64,000 nt of DNA from Trichaptum fuscoviolaceum (lineage: Eukaryota; Basidiomycota; Agaricomycetes; Hymenochaetales; Trichaptaceae): the NCBI GenBank assembly GCA_910574455.1, contig CAJSYZ010000002.1, forward strand, positions 4,985,671-5,049,670, written 5' to 3'. Made by a program: the position numbers and the translations under genes. Positions 59,388 through 64,000 of the stretch are shown piece after piece; within the stretch, counting starts at the first letter, position 1; every line of letters begins with the position of its first letter. Under the pieces are notes generated by a model. That model searched no databases. It had not been told where the DNA came from and worked only from the letters and a program-made list of their open reading frames with translations.

Positions 59388-59660
59388 GGTTGAGAGGAAG
59401 GTGTGCTGGAACTGAAGCTGTTTCCACCAACTGCTAAAGCCACGTCGCCGAGTTTGGGATCCGAGAAGGGCAGGATGTTCTCACGATCTCACTGCCAGTG
59501 CAGTGAAACTGAACACAAGTTGCCCATGCTCATTCTCGACTTCATCGGGTTACAGCTAAGGATTTACCTGCACCCTCCACAGAACAAACTCCGTAAGAGT
59601 CAGATTAAATGCGATAGGACAGATTGCTGATATCAAGTCAGGAGGCTCGCATGAACGTGA

Positions 59661-61967
59661 ATGAACTTTCGGACATGGTTCGTAGGGCTACTCAGAACGA
59701 CGAATGCTACACATCAGCAGAGGACACGATCAGGTTTTATATACAGAGGCACTCGTCTGCACGGGATGCAATACAAATCTCGTCGTCATATAAGTGACTA
59801 CCATGTATCAAAACTGGACGGTGTCATACAAAATCTTCGACATAATTATGAAGGGTTGCAAGAGGCAACGAAGGAGGCCCAGGTGGATGATATAGCCATG
59901 TATTGGTCTCAGGTTCGAAGGATTCTTTTGGCACTTCCCGAACACTTGCGCAAAGATATATCGAAGAACAAGCTCCAAATTGCCGATGCAACACTGGTTG
60001 ATGCTTCCGGTGTTCTTGCGAAACGAGGAAATGCTCGTGACGCGCAAATTCTTTTAGAGCTGTTAACGGAGAGCCCTCGCATGCTCGAGTCTTCCACTAG
60101 TGCAGACATGTTGAAAAATGTCCTGGGTGGTCTTGTTCGTGCAAAGCAGTCTGTGAAAGCGTACGATCTGCTCCGTACCCACCACCGATATTCCACCCCT
60201 GGATTCAGGCCGAATTCGACTCACTTTTACACAGTCATGTGCGGCCTTCGGAAAATCGGAGACATCCAGAGGCTGAAGGAATGCATCCGAATCATGAAAT
60301 CTGGCTGGCCCCATCCAAATGTTACCCATTACAGACAAATCGTTTGGGCATTGCTTTCCCATCCTTTCTCAGGGAGGGATACGGTCACAGAGTTGAAGGC
60401 TATCCTGGACGAATTGGCGTCCATGAAACTGCCGTATGACAAAGATATCTTCGACGCGTTGAAGGCGAAGCCCGAGCTGAGCGAACTTGCCGAGCAGTAT
60501 GGCGCAACTCCTCGGGGTATGGATAAAGCATTACAGCAGCAGTGGATACAAGGGCTCCAGTTTGCTCGAAAGAAAGGCAAGAATCCATTTCAGCAAAAAC
60601 TTAAGCAATTTCGCTCCGAGGGATTTGCACCGGACGTCTATTCTTTAAGCAAGATAGTTGACGGTTCTGGAGTGTCGACTTTGGAAGAGTTGACATACCT
60701 CCGAGATCTACTTGAGGTGGAACCCAATGTCGTCGTGTGGTCCGTGGTCCTGAAGAACGTGCTGAACAAGCGGGATGTGTCAAAGGCTATAGAGCTGTAC
60801 GAAGTCGCCAAGACATCTGGGATTCGCCCTGATTCAAGAATGGTTCATCCAATTCTAACGCACCTGTGTAACGGTCGATTCGCTGAACCGTCCGAGAAGA
60901 ACATCGATAGAGCCTTGCAAGTTTACGCAGATCTAGTTGAGCTTGAACGGGACACGACCATTGACTGGGAGGAATCCAACTTGCAGATTGATGCGGACAT
61001 TGCCGTCTACAACACCCTCCTTCGTGCTCTAACCTCTCATTCGAATAAACAGAAATACTTTCCCCGTGCATTCTCGCTCCTGGAAGACATGAGAAGACGA
61101 CATTTGTCAATGGATGCGATGACTGCGACGTCTATCACTATCCTCCTAATGCGCTCGGCGTCGAGTTACAGTTCAGCGTACGCAGCTTATGGACAAGTAA
61201 GGTCGCTGAAAGGAGTATCACTTGATGCTGAAGCTTATGCTGCTATCCTACATGCATACTGTAATTTGGAAATTCCGGGTTCCTTCCCGTCTGCGAAAGA
61301 GTATTTTTCGATCATCAATGACATGCATGCCGCGGGCATCCCAAAGTCTGAAAGGATTTACACTATACTTCTAGGCCGCTATGCCTATTTTGCTACGCGC
61401 CTCAAGGACGTTACGCAACAAGAACAGCCAACTAGCTGGAAGATTCAAGAAGATCTACTTGCAGCCATTCAGGATACTCACCATCAATTAACCCTTGACG
61501 CCTCAGTGACGCCCGATCCACCTCTCTGGAATCAGCTCATGGACGCGTACAATCGGATTGGACACTTCAAAGGTGTACTGGATGTGTGGACAATCCTCAA
61601 CTCAACCGGGATGGTTACCAACGCAAGCGTAAGCGTGGTGCTAGATGCGTGTGGATTTCGAGGCGATTACGAGACGGCAAGGTCGATATTTGCATCTCTT
61701 CAGAATTCAGGGTTTCCCCTTAACAAGCGGAACTGGAACTCTTGGATCGAGTGTCTAGCACGGTTGGGACGTTTAGATGAGGCACTGAGAGTGACATGTG
61801 AAGATATGTCTAAGACAGTGCAGCCGGACGGAGTGACCGTACAGGTCTTAGTTTCCTTCGCTGTTCGAGAAGGTCGCGCAGAGCAGATTTGCTCTCATAT
61901 TAACCTTCAGTTACCGGATGCTTGGGCAGCGTACGAACAACTTCGAGATTCAAGTCGGGTCAGGTAG
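59661..61967 (+). CDS. Mitochondrial pentatricopeptide-repeat (PPR) protein (768 aa)
   Basis: A single uninterrupted exon, unusual for this region. The N-terminus (MNFRTWFVGLLRTTNATHQQ and a basic stretch RGTRLHGMQYKSRRH) fits a mitochondrial targeting peptide. Helical repeats of about 35 residues are visible: NSTHFYTVMCGLRKIGDIQR, NVVVWSVVLKNVLNKRDVSK, IAVYNTLLRALTSHS, AYAAILHAYCNLEIPGSFPS, PLWNQLMDAYNRIGHFKGVL, NASVSVVLDACGFRGDYETA and NWNSWIECLARLGRLDEALR. Such proteins bind organellar RNA and act in its processing, stability or translation; the target here is unknown. A different-frame ATG lies 10 bases upstream (59651) and would be a very short upstream ORF. Confidence 0.9.
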   Translation: MNFRTWFVGLLRTTNATHQQRTRSGFIYRGTRLHGMQYKSRRHISDYHVSKLDGVIQNLRHNYEGLQEATKEAQVDDIAMYWSQVRRILLALPEHLRKDISKNKLQIADATLVDASGVLAKRGNARDAQILLELLTESPRMLESSTSADMLKNVLGGLVRAKQSVKAYDLLRTHHRYSTPGFRPNSTHFYTVMCGLRKIGDIQRLKECIRIMKSGWPHPNVTHYRQIVWALLSHPFSGRDTVTELKAILDELASMKLPYDKDIFDALKAKPELSELAEQYGATPRGMDKALQQQWIQGLQFARKKGKNPFQQKLKQFRSEGFAPDVYSLSKIVDGSGVSTLEELTYLRDLLEVEPNVVVWSVVLKNVLNKRDVSKAIELYEVAKTSGIRPDSRMVHPILTHLCNGRFAEPSEKNIDRALQVYADLVELERDTTIDWEESNLQIDADIAVYNTLLRALTSHSNKQKYFPRAFSLLEDMRRRHLSMDAMTATSITILLMRSASSYSSAYAAYGQVRSLKGVSLDAEAYAAILHAYCNLEIPGSFPSAKEYFSIINDMHAAGIPKSERIYTILLGRYAYFATRLKDVTQQEQPTSWKIQEDLLAAIQDTHHQLTLDASVTPDPPLWNQLMDAYNRIGHFKGVLDVWTILNSTGMVTNASVSVVLDACGFRGDYETARSIFASLQNSGFPLNKRNWNSWIECLARLGRLDEALRVTCEDMSKTVQPDGVTVQVLVSFAVREGRAEQICSHINLQLPDAWAAYEQLRDSSRVR

Positions 61968-62234
61968 AAGTTAAAATTGTTTATTTGTCAATTTATATCC
62001 TGAATAATCGCATACCCATGCCTATAGATGAACTGGCTGATAATGTTACAATGTACAAGACTACTCTACGAAAACTCTATATTGAGAAGAACCCTAAAGA
62101 AATAGCTATTTCTATTGCAAGGAAAGTCTGTCGTGGAAGACAAGGATGAGCGCCAGTTGAAAGCGCAGCAGTGCGTGCGACCTCTAGTGGAATAGAAGAT
62201 CTTATGGAAGGAAGAAAAAGAAATCGGGGTATCA

Positions 62235-64000
62235 TTACGGGTTCGTCGATAATTCCTCAACCGATGGACAGTCACACTGTAAGAAGTCAATTCAGCCAAG
62301 ATGTTTTGTAATTAGATTATTTTGAACTTACAATCAAGTTGAGGTCACCATATGCTAATGAGGGGCATTATCAGATGTACGTATTTATGTTAAATATTTG
62401 AAAGGGGCTCACCATCATCGATTCTGGACACAGTAGGCCAAAATTTCTTGTGCACAAGATAGGGAAGGGGATATGCAGCTTGATTACGCGTGTAAGGTTT
62501 GTCCCATTGCTCGGCGGTGATGACTCCAAGAGGATGAGGGGCGTTCTTGAGAAGGTTATCATCCTTCGGCTGCTTGCCGTCAATGATATCCTGTGCCTCC
62601 TTTCGGATTTCAAGCATTGCGTCGCAGAAGCTAAGCAAGGCCGTTGTGTCAGCGATAATTGTCTCGACCGATTAATCAGAGCGAGCTTACCGATCAATTT
62701 CCTCGAGCGACTCGGACTCCGTAGGCTCAATAAGCATAGCCGTCGAAATTGGCCACGAGCAAGTCGGGGGATGGAATCCATAGTCCTGCAAGCGCTTCGC
62801 GAAGTCCATTACCTTAAGACCCGCTGCTTTGTCAAATTCTGCTAGATCGATAAGCAGCTCATGCGCGACATGGCCATTGCCGTTGACGTATTTGATGTTG
62901 TAGTGTCCGTTGAGGCGGGCCGCGATGTAGTTGGCGTTGAGGAGAGCGACCTTCGAGGAATCTGACAAGCCTAGCCCACCGAGCATCTTGATGTAAGCCC
63001 AGGATATAAGGAGGACAGAGGCGCTTCCGAAAGGTGCGGAGGCAACGGCGGAGATGCCTTTCTCTCCCCCGGTCGGGATAAGAGGATGTGTCGGAAGGAA
63101 TGGTGCAAGATGCTCAGCGACGCAAATTGGTCTGAGAAGATTCAGTATAAATGAACACCTGTATATCGGGATGGAAAGCGCGCTTACCCAACACCAGGTC
63201 CTCCGCCGCCATGAGGGATAGCGAAAGTCTTGTGAAGGTTCATATGACAAACGTCACCTCCGCATGTAGCTGGGTTAGTCAAGCCGATCTGAGCATTGAG
63301 GTTCGCGCCGTCGAGGTAGACTTGGCCACCGTTCTCGTGTATAATCTTGCAAGCATTCTGGACACCATCTTCGAAGACACCAAAAGTCGACGGATATGTG
63401 ATCTACTCGGGAATCAGCGTGACAGTCCTCGGAGAACACAGATGAAAACTGACCATGAATGCCGCAAGGTTGTCCTTGTACTGCTCAGCCTTTGCCTTGA
63501 GGTCTTCAAGGTCAAGTCCACCATTCGGCAGTACTTTCACAGAAACAACCTTCAATCCCGCCATGACAGCAGACTAAGCAGATGAACAGTTAGCCTCAAA
63601 ACTTGGATGGACGTCATTAAACAATCTCACCGCAGGGTTCGTCCCATGCGCGCTGACAGGAATGAGGCAAATATTGCGCTGATGCTCACCGCGAGACTCA
63701 TGATATGCACGGATGACAGAAAGTCCTGCATACTCGCCCGCAGCCCCCGAGTTCGGCTGAAGAGAGCAAGCCGCGAAACCCGTAATCTTGCAGAGGTCTT
63801 CTTCCAGTTCCTTGATCATTTCGAGGTAGCCCTGCACTTGATCCACGGGCGCAAATGGGTGTACTGCGCTAAATTCGGGCCAGGTAAGGGGGGCCATGCT
63901 GCTTGTGCTGTTGAGCTTCATGGTGCAACTGCCCAGGGGAATCATCGCATGTACAAGTCCCAGATCCTTTGACTGGAGGTGGTAGATGTACCGCAGCATC
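62235..64000 (-). CDS. GCV2: Glycine decarboxylase P protein, C-terminal part (cut by window edge)
   Basis: The pyridoxal-phosphate subunit of the mitochondrial glycine cleavage system, which decarboxylates glycine and passes the aminomethyl group to the H protein. The window holds roughly the C-terminal half: [62 protein letters not shown], and [20 protein letters not shown]. Next comes [20 protein letters not shown] with the PLP-binding lysine (codon at 63231-63229). The rest is [40 protein letters not shown], a final [20 protein letters not shown], and last exons reading [12 protein letters not shown] and [13 protein letters not shown]. The stop is at 62237-62235. About seven introns fall within the window. 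The reading is intact; the N-terminal half lies beyond position 64000. Confidence 0.96.

Overview
This window is nuclear DNA from a filamentous basidiomycete, most likely a mushroom-forming agaricomycete. Nearly every gene is cut by short introns of about 45-70 bases with GT...AG ends and CTAAC/CTAAT-like branch sites. There are no operons, promoters are short and often shared by divergent genes, and the gene families are typical of Agaricomycetes (AA9 and GH3 wood-degradation enzymes, a DUF6593-type protein, a lineage-specific seven-helix membrane family, a kinase-like protein with a long disordered tail). Exon joins below were derived by eye from splice signals, reading frame and family similarity; nothing was aligned or searched.

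Left part (1-27 kb): a small secreted Ala-rich repeat protein, a DUF6593-like protein, the mitochondrial inner-membrane signal peptidase IMP1, a TTC1-like TPR protein, a short-chain dehydrogenase, a secreted GH3 beta-glucosidase-type enzyme, a gene holding only the lumenal sensor domain of IRE1, a roughly 1,500-residue LRR-RhoGEF-PH protein, an unidentified protein, and the ribosome-biogenesis factor IPI1/TEX10.

Middle part (27-43 kb): an accessory-looking, membrane-protein-rich stretch. Three tandem plus-strand genes share an N-terminal four-helix PalI/SUR7-like membrane module joined to a C-terminal C3HC4 RING finger. They are followed by a small single-pass membrane protein and three minus-strand copies of a seven-helix, receptor-like family (a fourth copy lies at 57-58.7 kb on the other strand). 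A second SDR enzyme sits between copies 2 and 3, and a pair of related hairpin-forming inverted repeats lies between copies 1 and 2. This is the best candidate for an undescribed system: membrane sensors plus membrane-bound ubiquitin ligases expanding by tandem duplication.

Right part (44-64 kb): a 1,199-residue kinase-like protein with SUMO-interaction-like motifs, an amino-acid permease, an unidentified polytopic membrane protein, a secreted AA9 lytic polysaccharide monooxygenase, the fourth seven-helix gene, Sec61 gamma (SSS1), a mitochondrial PPR protein, and the C-terminal part of the glycine decarboxylase P protein (GCV2), which runs off the right edge. The GH3 and AA9 enzymes would act outside the cell on plant polysaccharide; IMP1, the PPR protein and GCV2 are mitochondrial; SSS1 and the IRE1-like protein belong to the ER.
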